A DNA stretch of 64,000 nucleotides from Limnohabitans sp. 15K (GTDB lineage: Bacteria > Pseudomonadota > Gammaproteobacteria > Burkholderiales > Burkholderiaceae_C): assembly GCF_002778285.1 (NCBI RefSeq), contig NZ_NESM01000003.1:372001-436000 (forward strand), given 5' to 3'. The notes under the pieces were generated by a model. That model made no database searches, was not told where the DNA came from, and was given only the letters and a program-made list of their open reading frames with translations. Below, piece by piece: positions 47,680 to 56,490 of this stretch (within the stretch, counting starts at the first letter, position 1; each line of letters begins with the position of its first letter). The translations under genes and the position numbers were made by a program.

Positions 47680-49680
47680 TCAGCGTGGTTGAGTCCACAC
47701 ATTCAACAAAGCCGGATGACCAGACTTCACAACGGCCACAGCTTCCTTCAAGGCAGATGCCAATTGAGCTGGATCCTTGATCGGCCCTTTGGCCCACCAG
47801 CCCATTGACTTGGCCAGTTCGTGGTACTGGATGTCAGGGTTTTCGATGCTGGTGCCCACAGGTCCCATGTCCCCTTCTAACTTCACTTTGCGATTTCGGA
47901 AGTTGGCCAACCGTTGCAGGTGCATGACCTCTTGGTGATAGCCTCTGTTGTTGTGCATCACGGAGAGCAGGGGGATTTTGTGTTTGGCCGCTGTCCAAAG
48001 AACACCGGGTGCAAACATCAAGTCACCATCCGATTGAATGCTGACCGAAAAACGTCCCAGATCGCGGTTGGCCAAAGCGGCACCCACAGAAGCGGGTGCA
48101 CCGTACCCGACGCCGTAACCCCCTGATCGGCCCAGCCATTGGTGGTGTTTCTCCATCGGCCAAAGGCGGGTTGGCCAATTGCTGACATTGCCCTCAGAGG
48201 CCACCAATGCCCAGTCTTCATTTTTGACTGCTGCAAAAGTTTCCATGACCAATCTGGCCGTACTTATGGGGCTTTCGTTCCACCCCAGTGCTGCGGCAGT
48301 TCGGGTGCGGATTCGATCCTCTTCGTAGGCTTTGCGCTGGACTTCGCCCCGTTTGGCGATGGCATCTTTTTTATCTGCGGGCAAAGCAGAACGGACCGCC
48401 TCGATCAAGGAAGGCAATGTCGTTTGGGCATCGGCCGCCATCTGGACATCAACGACTTGAAAGCGCTGGAAGTCTTGGTAGTTGGCTTTGGTGAGCAGGT
48501 CCACCGAATTGATGCTGATCAACTTGGTTTCAGGTTTGATGCGAGATGCGTTGGTGCCGTGTCCATCGTTGGAGTTGTTGTCGGTGTAGGCATTGACGGT
48601 GGCCCAGAAATCGGAGAGCTCCAATCCAATGATCACGTCAGCATTGGCAATGGCCGTTGCTGGTGCGCTCAAGTAATGGGTCTTGGGGAAGTTCATGCGA
48701 CTGCCCTGATCGATCACTTTGGCCTGCAGCAACTCGGCCAATTGAACCAACAAACCCACACCTTCTGGCGTGCGTGCAGCCCTGTCGGCCACAATGACCG
48801 GGTTGTTGGCATTGGCCAATAATTTGGCGGCTTCCTTGACAGCGCCCGAGTCACCTTGAGGCGGTGAAGTGGGCACGTATTTCGGGATGTAAGGCATTTT
48901 GCCTTCGTGCAAATGCACGGGTGCCATCTGTAAAGCCGCATCCAGCGATATCGCTACGGGGCCATAAGGTGGTGTCATGGCGATTTTGTAGGCGCGCACA
49001 AAGGACTGCGAGAAGTGCTGCAAAGAGACTGGTGTGTCGTCCCATTTTGTGTAGTCGCGAACCATGGCGTTGATGTCTTGGGCCGCATGGAATGTCGGCA
49101 CGCCAGGGGGGCGATAAGCTGCATCCAAATCATTGCCACCCACCACAATCACAGGCACGCGGTCGCACCAAGCGTTGTAAATAGCCATGGAGGCGTGTTG
49201 CAAGCCCACAGTGCCGTGGCACAGGGTCAGCAGTGGTTTCCCGGAAGCTTTGAAGTAACCATGGCCCATCGCCACAGCAGACTCTTCATGCAAACAAGTG
49301 AGGAATTCAGGTTTGGTGTTGCCCCCGTAATCAATCAAAGACTCGTGCAAAGCCCTGAAGCTTGAGGCGCAGTTGGACGGCAAGTACTTGATGTCCAAGG
49401 ATTTGATGACATCGACCATGAAGTCGGAGCCCGGCATGCCTTCGCCACGACCCAAGTCGGGTGGAATGCCTGTTTCATGGAGAGCGCCTTTTCCGGAGGG
49501 CGGAAGGGCTGAGGGCTTGGCAGGACCTGCAGCCTGTGCGGGTGATGCGCCCAAGCTGGCTGCCGTGCTGGCGGCCACTGCGCCAGATGCCAGAACCCCC
49601 CCTAAAAAGCCCCGACGCCCCGATACTTTTTCGGCAGGATGGGATTCAGAGGATTTTCTCTGTGGATTGTGTTCTGTCAT
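47680..49680 (-). CDS. Tat-exported thiamine-diphosphate-dependent enzyme
   Basis: 666-residue enzyme of the acetolactate synthase/benzoylformate decarboxylase/pyruvate oxidase superfamily. N-terminal PYR-type domain with catalytic Glu 132 (CLHEESAVAMGHGYF), a central domain (about 275-430), and a C-terminal PP domain with the ThDP-Mg motif S-D-G at 550-552 down to Asn 577-578 (canonical G-D-G...N-N; first Gly is Ser). Exceptional: residues 1-55 form a Tat signal (SGRRGFLGGVLASG, Arg 22-23, cleavage near PAQA-A at 50), so it is exported folded, with cofactor. AGGAG stands seven bases before ATG 49680. A cytochrome c gene follows. Substrate unknown; a 2-keto acid is typical. Confidence 0.85.
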   Translation of the reverse strand: MTEHNPQRKSSESHPAEKVSGRRGFLGGVLASGAVAASTAASLGASPAQAAGPAKPSALPPSGKGALHETGIPPDLGRGEGMPGSDFMVDVIKSLDIKYLPSNCASSFRALHESLIDYGGNTKPEFLTCLHEESAVAMGHGYFKASGKPLLTLCHGTVGLQHASMAIYNAWCDRVPVIVVGGNDLDAAYRPPGVPTFHAAQDINAMVRDYTKWDDTPVSLQHFSQSFVRAYKIAMTPPYGPVAISLDAALQMAPVHLHEGKMPYIPKYVPTSPPQGDSGAVKEAAKLLANANNPVIVADRAARTPEGVGLLVQLAELLQAKVIDQGSRMNFPKTHYLSAPATAIANADVIIGLELSDFWATVNAYTDNNSNDGHGTNASRIKPETKLISINSVDLLTKANYQDFQRFQVVDVQMAADAQTTLPSLIEAVRSALPADKKDAIAKRGEVQRKAYEEDRIRTRTAAALGWNESPISTARLVMETFAAVKNEDWALVASEGNVSNWPTRLWPMEKHHQWLGRSGGYGVGYGAPASVGAALANRDLGRFSVSIQSDGDLMFAPGVLWTAAKHKIPLLSVMHNNRGYHQEVMHLQRLANFRNRKVKLEGDMGPVGTSIENPDIQYHELAKSMGWWAKGPIKDPAQLASALKEAVAVVKSGHPALLNVWTQPR

Positions 49681-49708
49681 CTTTGTGCTCCTCAAAAATT
49701 GTTTCTTT

Positions 49709-50686
49709 TCAGTTGTCCAGTTCGATTTTTCTTTCTTTGGCCACTTTGGTCCAGCGGTCGATATCGGACTTGATGAAGGACTGAAAATTCCCAGGGGTCA
49801 TGGGTCGCACAGCGACAGCTTCAGAAGACAGTTTGTCTTTGAAGTCTTGTTGCGTGAGAATTTTGTTCAGCGCTTCATTGATTTGACGTACCAACGCATC
49901 TGGCGTGCCTGCAGGTCCCATCACGCCGTACCATTGCTCACCATCAAAGCCAGCCAGACCCATTTCTTCAAAGGTGGGCACATCCTTGAGCAATTCATGC
50001 CGGGTTTTTCCGGTGACCGCCAAGGGGCGCATGCGGCCACTGCGAATGTGTGGCAATGCCCCGGCCAAGCTTGGAAACAAGGCTTGCGTCTGTCCTGACA
50101 TCAAGTCCACATTGGCAGGGGCTACACCCCGATAAGGGATGTGGATCAGGAACGTGTTGGTCTGCAACTTGAACAACTCGCCCACCAAATGCGTCAGGGT
50201 GCCTGCACCTGCCGAGCCATAGGCCAGTCTGCCGGGTTGACTTTTGGCATATTGAATGAAGCTTTGAAGGTCTTTCGCGGGCACCGACGGGTTGACGCAC
50301 AGGACGTTTGGTGCGGTGCCAATCATGCCGATCGCGCTGAAATCTTTCAGTGCGTCGTAGGGCAATTTCCGGGTTGCTGGGGAGGTCCCATGTGTGGCGA
50401 CATAGGCCTGAATGAGGGTGTAACCATCTGGCTGAGCGCGCGCTGCTGTCTGGCAAGCGATGGATCCGCCGCCGCCCGAAATGTTTTCAATGACGATGGG
50501 TTGGCCCAAGGCTTTGGAGAGTCGCTCGCATGTGGCTCGACCAATCATGTCGGCCCCACCGCCCGCAGGCACGGGGATGATGTAGCGTATCGGTTTGATC
50601 GGGTAGGACGCTTGGGCCATGCTCAAGGGGCTCAAGCCCATCAAGGATGCAGTGGCCAAAAACGTTCTTCTTTTCACCAAGGGCAT
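49709..50686 (-). CDS. Bug/TctC family periplasmic binding protein (4 of 4)
   Basis: 325-residue Bug-type binding protein. Starts MPLVKRRTFLATASLMGLSPLSMAQ, a signal with a twin-arginine-like RRTFLAT motif, so Tat export is possible. Core motifs YPIKPIRYIIPVPAGGGADMIGRATCERLSKALGQPIVIENISGGGG and AARAQPDGYTLIQAYV. ATG at 50686 chosen because the frame's earlier part lies in the promoter region. First gene of the leftward operon with the thiamine-diphosphate enzyme and cytochrome c; it may deliver their substrate or sense it. Confidence 0.92.
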   Translation of the reverse strand: MPLVKRRTFLATASLMGLSPLSMAQASYPIKPIRYIIPVPAGGGADMIGRATCERLSKALGQPIVIENISGGGGSIACQTAARAQPDGYTLIQAYVATHGTSPATRKLPYDALKDFSAIGMIGTAPNVLCVNPSVPAKDLQSFIQYAKSQPGRLAYGSAGAGTLTHLVGELFKLQTNTFLIHIPYRGVAPANVDLMSGQTQALFPSLAGALPHIRSGRMRPLAVTGKTRHELLKDVPTFEEMGLAGFDGEQWYGVMGPAGTPDALVRQINEALNKILTQQDFKDKLSSEAVAVRPMTPGNFQSFIKSDIDRWTKVAKERKIELDN

Positions 50687-50720
50687 GATCACTCCGTTCA
50701 ATGAGTGACACCGTAACACC

Positions 50721-50771
50721 ACCTGAACGCTTGTCCGTCAGGATTAACCCCAGTGGCTTGTGAGTTCAGGT
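50721..50771. promoter_or_regulatory. Candidate operator before the Bug/ThDP-enzyme operon
   Basis: Eight-base inverted arms ACCTGAAC (50721-50728) and GTTCAGGT (50764-50771) flank AGGATTAACCCC at 50740-50751. The 12-mer is also present at 45257-45268 in the same orientation and at similar distance from a leftward gene (54 versus 63 bases). Likely binding site of a shared regulator; the regulator gene was not found in this window. Confidence 0.45.
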
Positions 50772-50806
50772 CTTGCCCGTGTATGACATGAACTCATAGT
50801 CAGGCC

Positions 50807-51415
50807 TCAGTTGCGTTGAGCCCAGATTTGCGCCGTCCGTTGGGGGCCTTGGTGGTAGCGGCCTTCGCTTAAAACCCTTTCCTCTTCACGCGCATGGATC
50901 AAATGCAGCGGACCGATTTCCTGGCGCAAGACGTTCAAACCTGGGTAGCGCTCCTTTCCTGATGGGTCGGCACCGACTTTGGACTCGAGGACAAAAGCAC
51001 CGCCAGGATGCAAACTTTGGCTCAATTGTCCATAGAGCCTTTGCCGGACAGCACTTTCAGGTTGCGAGAAAACAGACACCACCAAGTGCCAGCTTTCGTG
51101 GCTCATGTCGAAGTCTTTCAAGTCAGCGCAAATGCATTGGATTTGAACGCCGTGTTGTTGAGCCAAGGCCTGGGCTTTTTGCAAACCCACCTCAGAAAAA
51201 TCAACGGCTGTGACCTCGAACCCCAATTTGGCCAGGTACACCGCATTTCGGCCTTCACCTTCGCCCAATGACAGGGCTTTACCGCGAGTCAAACGGGGAG
51301 CACAGGACAATAAGAAATCGTTCGGCTCTTCGCCATAAGCAAAACCCTGTTCCTGAAAACGGGCGTCCCAATAGCTGCTGCCCTTCAGAGGAGCGGGGGT
51401 CTGAGAGGTGGTCAT
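50807..51415 (-). CDS. SAM-dependent methyltransferase, TehB-like
   Basis: 202-residue class I methyltransferase. Motif I as ALSLGEGEGRNAVYLAKLGFEVTAVDFS binds SAM; SSYWDARFQEQGFAYGEEPNDFL is the usual N-terminus of this subgroup, similar to TehB/UbiE-like small methyltransferases that detoxify chalcogen or small thiols. ATG at 51415 is chosen since AGGA lies upstream and the start matches the family; longer frames extend into the promoter of tRNA-Arg. It stands outside the catabolic island, beyond its promoter region. Confidence 0.85.
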   Translation of the reverse strand: MTTSQTPAPLKGSSYWDARFQEQGFAYGEEPNDFLLSCAPRLTRGKALSLGEGEGRNAVYLAKLGFEVTAVDFSEVGLQKAQALAQQHGVQIQCICADLKDFDMSHESWHLVVSVFSQPESAVRQRLYGQLSQSLHPGGAFVLESKVGADPSGKERYPGLNVLRQEIGPLHLIHAREEERVLSEGRYHQGPQRTAQIWAQRN

Positions 51416-51598
51416 TCGAATTCCTGAGTGGGTGGTTGAGCGTGGGGCCATCCCAAACGCGCCACCTTGTTGCTCACTTACCCGAGGATAGCGCGTGCTG
51501 CTGTTTTGGGCCCGAAACGGCCACGGCTGTGTCTTTGCAATAAATTGCACAGCACCTCAAAGGAGCTCACAAAAGCTTGCTATAATTCAACGCATGAT

Positions 51599-51675
51599 GC
51601 GGCTGTAGCTCAGCTGGATAGAGTACTTGGCTACGAACCAAGGGGTCGTGGGTTCGATTCCTGCCAGCCGCACCA
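51599..51675 (+). tRNA. tRNA-Arg (ACG)
   Basis: Seventy-seven bases with encoded CCA at 51673-51675. Acceptor stem of seven perfect pairs, anticodon loop CTACGAA with anticodon ACG (inosine-modified to read CGU/CGC/CGA). A TATAAT at 51581-51586 is a good -10 box, 13 bases upstream. Confidence 0.97.
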
Positions 51676-51683
51676 AAAATTAG

Positions 51684-51720
51684 AAAGCCCACAACGAAAG
51701 TTGTGGGCTTTTTCTTTTTT
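51684..51720 (+). terminator. Terminator after tRNA-Arg
   Basis: Twelve-base-pair stem (51684-51695 with 51700-51711), GAAA loop, then a T-rich tail. It separates tRNA-Arg from greB. Confidence 0.88.
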
Positions 51721-51739
51721 CTAATCTTCAACAGCACCC

Positions 51740-52294
51740 ATGAGCCAAGCCCTCACCCAAGATGCCGGTGGTGACGATGACGAAGAGCTGGGCTTACCCG
51801 CTTTGCCTTCGGGTGCGCGCAACTACATGTCGCCTGCAGGCTATGCACGCTTGAGGGCAGAATTATTTTCCCTGATCGATGACGAGCGCCCCAAGGTCGT
51901 GGAGATCGTGCATTGGGCGGCCAGCAATGGTGACCGCTCTGAAAATGGTGATTACCTGTATGGCAAAAAACGTTTGCGCGAGATCGATCGCCGCATACGC
52001 TTTCTGACCAAGCGCCTGGAAATTGCCGAAGTGGTGGACCCCACCGTCCACCATGGCAGCGATCAAGTTTATTTTGGCGCGACGGTCAGCTATGTGGAAG
52101 ATTCGGGAACCGAACGCACGGTGACGATTTTGGGCATCGACGAAGCCGACAGCTTGTTGGGGCAGGTGACTTGGGTGTCGCCCATTGCGCGCACTTTGCT
52201 CAAGTCTCGCGAAGGCGATGAACTCAAACTGGTCACCCCAGCAGGCGTGTTGAACATTGAGGTCTTGCGCGTGACTTATCCCACTCAGGCGTAA
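51740..52294 (+). CDS. greB: Transcription elongation factor GreB
   Basis: Stimulates cleavage of backtracked RNA in RNA polymerase. 184 residues, with an N-terminal acidic extension (DAGGDDDEELGLP) before the Gre coiled coil: NYMSPAGYARLRAELFSLIDDERPKVVEIVHWAASNGDRSENGDYLYGKKRLREIDRRIRFL. The acidic tip (D-x-SEN-DY) for Mg coordination is intact. The C-terminal FKBP-like part has GEGQVTWVSPIARTLL-type sequence. Convergent with spoT, 13 bases apart. Confidence 0.94.
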   Translation: MSQALTQDAGGDDDEELGLPALPSGARNYMSPAGYARLRAELFSLIDDERPKVVEIVHWAASNGDRSENGDYLYGKKRLREIDRRIRFLTKRLEIAEVVDPTVHHGSDQVYFGATVSYVEDSGTERTVTILGIDEADSLLGQVTWVSPIARTLLKSREGDELKLVTPAGVLNIEVLRVTYPTQA

Positions 52295-52307
52295 GGTACG
52301 GCTTCCA

Positions 52308-54578
52308 TCAATGGCTGCTGGGGCCTTTGTTGGTTTGACGGTCGGCTTGGATGACTGAAGGGGTGCGTTTGAGGTGGCGCATCACTTGATCCAGGTGCGC
52401 CGTGTCGCGGACGGCCACCACAAATTTCAACTCGGCGGTGTCTTGCGGTGTTTCTTGGCCCATGTCGACGTGAACGATGTCGGTCTCCGCGCTGGCCAAG
52501 GCACCGGCCACTCGGGCCAATACGCCTTTGCCATTGACCACCGTGACGTTGATGCTGGTTTCAAAACTCCGGGTCATCTCGTCTGACCACTCCACACCGA
52601 TGAAGCGTTCGCTGTCCTTGTGTTCCAGCTTTCGGGCTGTGGCGCAATCCCGTGTGTGAACCGCAAGACCTTCGCCGCGGCCCAAATAACCCACGATGTC
52701 GTCACCCGGTAAGGGACGGCAGCAGCGTGAGTAGACCACCGACGCGTTTTCACTGCCATCCAAAGTAATGGCGCCTTGAGAGATGGATTCGTGTGCTGTG
52801 AAGCGCTCGCGTGTCATCAGCAAGGCATCGGGTTTTTGGCCGTTTTCAGACAACAGCGCCGCCAAGCGTTTCGCGACGATGGTGGCGATGCGTTTGCCCA
52901 GACCAATGTCCATCAGCAAATCGGCTTGGTTGCGGTTGCCGGTGAAGCGAAGCAGTTTGTCCCACAAGGCTTGGTGGGCATCGTCGTCTGCTGGCAGTTT
53001 GTCAATGCCCTCGGCGCGCAGCGATTGGGTCAAGAGTTTTTCACCCAACTCCACCGATTCGGTTTGTGCCATGGTTTTGAGGTGGTGCCGAATCTTGGAG
53101 CGGGCGCGTCCGGTGCGCACAAAACCGAGCCAAGCCGGGTTGGGCGCAGACACCGGGGCGGTGATGACTTCAATCACATCGCCATTTTTCAGTTCGGTGC
53201 GCAAGGGTACCTGCTCGCCATTGATGCGGGCGGCCATCGCGTGGTCGCCCACTCGGCTGTGGATGGCGTAGGCAAAGTCCACCACCGTGGCACCCCGGGG
53301 TAAGGCCATGATCTGGCTCTTGGGGGTGAACACATAGACCGCGTCGGGGAACAAATCGACTTTGACATGGTCCCAAAACTCGGCGGCGTCACGCGTTTCT
53401 GTTTGGATGTCCAAAAGCGATTGCAACCACTGCGTGCCCAAGCGTGCCGACTGGGCGCTGGCCGACTCGTGTTCCTTGTAGAGCCAATGGGCGGCAACGC
53501 CCGATTCGGCCACCAAGTTCATGTCTTCGGTGCGCATCTGAAACTCGACGTTCACGCCCGACGGTCCCACCAATGTGGTGTGCAGCGATTGGTAGCCGTT
53601 GACCTTGGCAATCGCGATGTGGTCTTTGAACTTGCCGGGTACGGGCTTGTAAATCTGGTGCAACCAGCCCAAAGCGGTGTAGCAATCGACGACAGACGGC
53701 ACGATGACACGAAAGCCGTAAATGTCGGTGACTTGGGCAAAACTCAGGTGCTTGTCGTCCATTTTTTTATAAATGGAGTAAAGCGTTTTTTCCCGGCCGC
53801 TGATGCGCACATTCATTTTGGCTTGGGCAAAAACGGCTTCGACGTCAGCTTGTACTTTTTGAATCAGGTCACGGCGGCGGTTGCGTGCGCGAGAGACCGC
53901 TTTGGTTAATACCGCATAGCGCCACGGCAGCAAATGCTTGAAGGCCAGGTCTTGCAGTTCGCGGTAAATTTGGTTCAGACCCAGGCGGTGTGCAATGGGC
54001 GCGTAAATCTCCAGCGTTTCAGAAGCGATGCGGCCCCACTTGGTGCGCGGCATTTCCGACATGGTGCGCATGTTGTGGGTGCGATCGGCCAGCTTGATGA
54101 GGATGACCCGTACATCGCGGGCCATGGCCAGCAGCATCTTGCGAAACGACTCGGCCTGGTTTTCTTCCCGGGTGTTGAACTCCAGCTTGTCCAGTTTGGT
54201 CAGCCCGTCCACCAGTTCGGCCACGGGTGAGCCAAAGCGCTCGATCAATTCGATTTTGGTGACGCCGCAGTCTTCCATGGCGTCGTGCAGCAGTGCTGCA
54301 GCCAAGGCCTGGGCATCGAGCTTCCATTCGGTGCACAAAACAGCCACTGCAATTGGGTGGGTGATGTAGGGTTCACCGCTTTTGCGCATCTGGCCCAAAT
54401 GGGCTTCGTCGGCAAATTTGTACGCCCTGCGCACCATGTTCGTGTCGGCTTCGTTCAAGTACCCCAGTTCGGCTTCCAGCAGCGCAAAGCTGGCCGCCGC
54501 CGCGTTGGCCGCTGCCGGTGCAACAGCCTTGGATGGGCTGTGACTTGCCAGAGATGAAGGGGGTGAAGCATTGCGCAT
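52308..54578 (-). CDS. spoT: Bifunctional (p)ppGpp synthetase/hydrolase SpoT
   Basis: 756-residue RelA/SpoT homolog that controls the stringent response. The hydrolase domain is intact: GEPYITHPIAVA, HD at 98-99 (LLHDAMEDCG) and LADRTHNMRTM. Synthetase domain: DIYGFRVIVPSVVDCYTALG and GYQSLHTTLVGPSGVNVEFQMRT. Then TGS (AIHSRVGDHAMAARINGEQVPLRTELKNGD) and a C-terminal ACT domain. Both active sites look complete, so it is the bifunctional type. ATG at 54578 chosen; the longer frame runs through the terminator. Fourth in the yicC-gmk-rpoZ-spoT row. Confidence 0.95.
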   Translation of the reverse strand: MRNASPPSSLASHSPSKAVAPAAANAAAASFALLEAELGYLNEADTNMVRRAYKFADEAHLGQMRKSGEPYITHPIAVAVLCTEWKLDAQALAAALLHDAMEDCGVTKIELIERFGSPVAELVDGLTKLDKLEFNTREENQAESFRKMLLAMARDVRVILIKLADRTHNMRTMSEMPRTKWGRIASETLEIYAPIAHRLGLNQIYRELQDLAFKHLLPWRYAVLTKAVSRARNRRRDLIQKVQADVEAVFAQAKMNVRISGREKTLYSIYKKMDDKHLSFAQVTDIYGFRVIVPSVVDCYTALGWLHQIYKPVPGKFKDHIAIAKVNGYQSLHTTLVGPSGVNVEFQMRTEDMNLVAESGVAAHWLYKEHESASAQSARLGTQWLQSLLDIQTETRDAAEFWDHVKVDLFPDAVYVFTPKSQIMALPRGATVVDFAYAIHSRVGDHAMAARINGEQVPLRTELKNGDVIEVITAPVSAPNPAWLGFVRTGRARSKIRHHLKTMAQTESVELGEKLLTQSLRAEGIDKLPADDDAHQALWDKLLRFTGNRNQADLLMDIGLGKRIATIVAKRLAALLSENGQKPDALLMTRERFTAHESISQGAITLDGSENASVVYSRCCRPLPGDDIVGYLGRGEGLAVHTRDCATARKLEHKDSERFIGVEWSDEMTRSFETSINVTVVNGKGVLARVAGALASAETDIVHVDMGQETPQDTAELKFVVAVRDTAHLDQVMRHLKRTPSVIQADRQTNKGPSSH

Positions 54579-54634
54579 GGCATCAATGTAACGCAAGCTT
54601 TTGCTCGACTTTGTGGCGCAACTTGAATGGACGT

Positions 54635-54662
54635 AAAAAAAGCCCCACAAAGGGGCTTTTGT
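54635..54662 (-). terminator. Terminator-like hairpin between rpoZ and spoT
   Basis: On the minus strand: AAAGCCCC, TTTGT, GGGGCTTT followed by four more T (plus strand 54637-54660). It could end rpoZ transcripts or act as an attenuator before spoT; it also has A/T runs on both sides and may work in both directions. Confidence 0.7.
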
Positions 54663-54709
54663 CAGGGTGATGGCCTTGCGTGAGCGAGGCCATCAGTTCG
54701 CAGCGGTCT

Positions 54710-54910
54710 TCAGGAGACGCGCTTAAGCATTTCGATGCCGACTTTGCCTGCAGCAATTTCACGCAAGGCGGTCACGCCTGGTTTGTTTTTGCTCTCAATG
54801 CGGGCGGTGTGACCTTGGCTCAACATGCGGGCGCGGTAGGTTGCAGCCAAAACCAGCTGAAAGCGGTTGGGAATTTGTTCCAGGCAGTCTTCAACGGTGA
54901 TGCGGGCCAT
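54710..54910 (-). CDS. rpoZ: RNA polymerase omega subunit
   Basis: 66-residue omega subunit, which helps fold and stabilise beta' and, in proteobacteria, forms part of a ppGpp site. [33 protein letters not shown] is the typical core. ATG at 54910 is chosen (MARITVED); the frame extends upstream into the gap after gmk. The neighbour spoT makes ppGpp, the usual gmk-rpoZ-spoT arrangement. Confidence 0.95.
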   Translation of the reverse strand: MARITVEDCLEQIPNRFQLVLAATYRARMLSQGHTARIESKNKPGVTALREIAAGKVGIEMLKRVS

Positions 54911-54941
54911 GATGTTTTCCTTGAGAATTTCTGTGCTGGGT

Positions 54942-55562
54942 TCAAGCCATTTTGAGTGCTTGAAAGGTGTCAGGCCGGGCGCGGCGCTGAACGTGGTACT
55001 TGAGCCGTTGGGCGTGGACAACCGCTTTGAGGTCAAACAAGGCACGATCAAATACTTCGTTGATTATAACGAAGTCAAATTCAGGGGCCTGGGCGATCTC
55101 GACGGCCGCATTTTGCAGACGCAAAGCGATGATGTCGGGCGCGTCTTCGCCCCGGCGCTCCAGGCGGGAGCGCAGTTCTTCCCAGCTGGGGGGCAAGATG
55201 AAGATCAAGACCGCGTTGGCGTACATCTTCTTGATTTGCAAAGCGCCTTGGTAGTCAATTTCCAAAATCACATCGGCACCTTGAGCCATGCGGTCTTCGA
55301 TCATTTTTTTGGAGGTGCCGTAGCGCTGGCCATGCACATGCGCCCATTCGACAAAGGCATCGCCCAGCACCATGGCATCAAATTCTTGAGCCGAGGCAAA
55401 AAAGTATTCCCGGCCATGCTTTTCCTGACCCCTTGGGGCTCTGGTGGTGTGCGAGACGGTGGGTTGGACGCGCGAGTCCAGCTCCATCAAAGCCTTGACC
55501 AGACTGGATTTGCCAGCCCCGCTGGGGGCGGCCACGACGAAGAGGTTTCCGGGGTAATCCAT
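54942..55562 (-). CDS. gmk: Guanylate kinase
   Basis: Converts GMP to GDP with ATP. 206 residues. P-loop [16 protein letters not shown] near the N-terminus, [21 protein letters not shown] for GMP binding, [16 protein letters not shown] and [22 protein letters not shown] as lid. All key residues present. It lies ten bases after yicC and before rpoZ on the minus strand. Confidence 0.96.
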   Translation of the reverse strand: MDYPGNLFVVAAPSGAGKSSLVKALMELDSRVQPTVSHTTRAPRGQEKHGREYFFASAQEFDAMVLGDAFVEWAHVHGQRYGTSKKMIEDRMAQGADVILEIDYQGALQIKKMYANAVLIFILPPSWEELRSRLERRGEDAPDIIALRLQNAAVEIAQAPEFDFVIINEVFDRALFDLKAVVHAQRLKYHVQRRARPDTFQALKMA

Positions 55563-55572
55563 GTGGGGCTCT

Positions 55573-56490
55573 TTATTCGATGTTCTGAACTTGTTCGCGC
55601 ATTTGCTCGATCAGCACTTTCATGTCCACCGAGATGCGGGTCATCTCGAGCACGGCCGATTTGGAGCCCAGCGTGTTGGCTTCGCGGTGCAATTCCTGAA
55701 TCAGGAAGTCCAAGCGCTTGCCAATGTCGCCACCTTTGGTGAGCAGGCGTGAGAGTTCGTCCAGGTGTGAGCGCAAGCGTGTGAGTTCTTCGGCCACGTC
55801 GATGCGGATCGCAAAAGCGGTCGCTTCTGTCAGCGCCCGGTCTTGGGCTGCTTCGGGCAGGTGGCTGCCGTCGGCCAGGGCCATGGCGTCTTTCCAGCGT
55901 TCCAAAAAGCGTTGGCGCTGCTGCTCGACCAGTTGCGGCACCAGCGGAACGGCCTGTTCGGCCAGGCTGCGCAGCTGCTCAATGTGGCCTTGCAGCATCT
56001 CGGTCAGCCGTGCGCCTTCTCGGGCGCGGGCTTCGCGCAGTGCGTCTACCGCTTGGGTGGCCAGTAGCATCCAGGCCGCTTCGTCTGGGGCAGCTTGGCC
56101 CGAGCTGCCAGCGGTCATGCGCAGCACATCGGCCACGCTCAAAGGTCGGGCTTCGGGCAGCCAGTCTTTTATCTTGTCTTGCAGGGCTGCGATTTTTTGC
56201 AGCGCTTGGTGGTTGGGGGCTTGCAGGGCGGCACCGTCACCGGCATCTTGACTGGCCCTCACTTCGACTTTGCCGCGTTTGATCTGTCGCGTGATCAGTT
56301 CGCGCAGGCCTGGCTCGAGCTGGCGGAGCTCTTCAGGCAGGCGAAAACTCAGGTCCAAAAAGCGGCTGTTGACCGAGCGGATTTCGAACCCCAGCCGGGC
56401 TGTGGGGGCCGTGCTGGAAGGGGTTTCACCGTCTGCGGCCAGCGGGCTGTGCTGCACGCTGGCGTATCCGGTCATACTGTAAACTGACAT
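55573..56490 (-). CDS. yicC: YicC-family endoribonuclease
   Basis: 305-residue YicC/YloC protein, a family shown to cleave RNA endonucleolytically. N-terminal [35 protein letters not shown] and the C-terminal DUF1732 end ([48 protein letters not shown]). The acidic and basic residues of the C-terminal catalytic region are present. First gene of yicC-gmk-rpoZ-spoT, divergent from rph. Confidence 0.93.
   Translation of the reverse strand: MSVYSMTGYASVQHSPLAADGETPSSTAPTARLGFEIRSVNSRFLDLSFRLPEELRQLEPGLRELITRQIKRGKVEVRASQDAGDGAALQAPNHQALQKIAALQDKIKDWLPEARPLSVADVLRMTAGSSGQAAPDEAAWMLLATQAVDALREARAREGARLTEMLQGHIEQLRSLAEQAVPLVPQLVEQQRQRFLERWKDAMALADGSHLPEAAQDRALTEATAFAIRIDVAEELTRLRSHLDELSRLLTKGGDIGKRLDFLIQELHREANTLGSKSAVLEMTRISVDMKVLIEQMREQVQNIE

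Noticed and set aside
37867..50686. Island as an integrative element
   Set aside because: It begins beside tRNA-Met, but no integrase, direct repeat of the tRNA 3' end, or transposase was found at either side.
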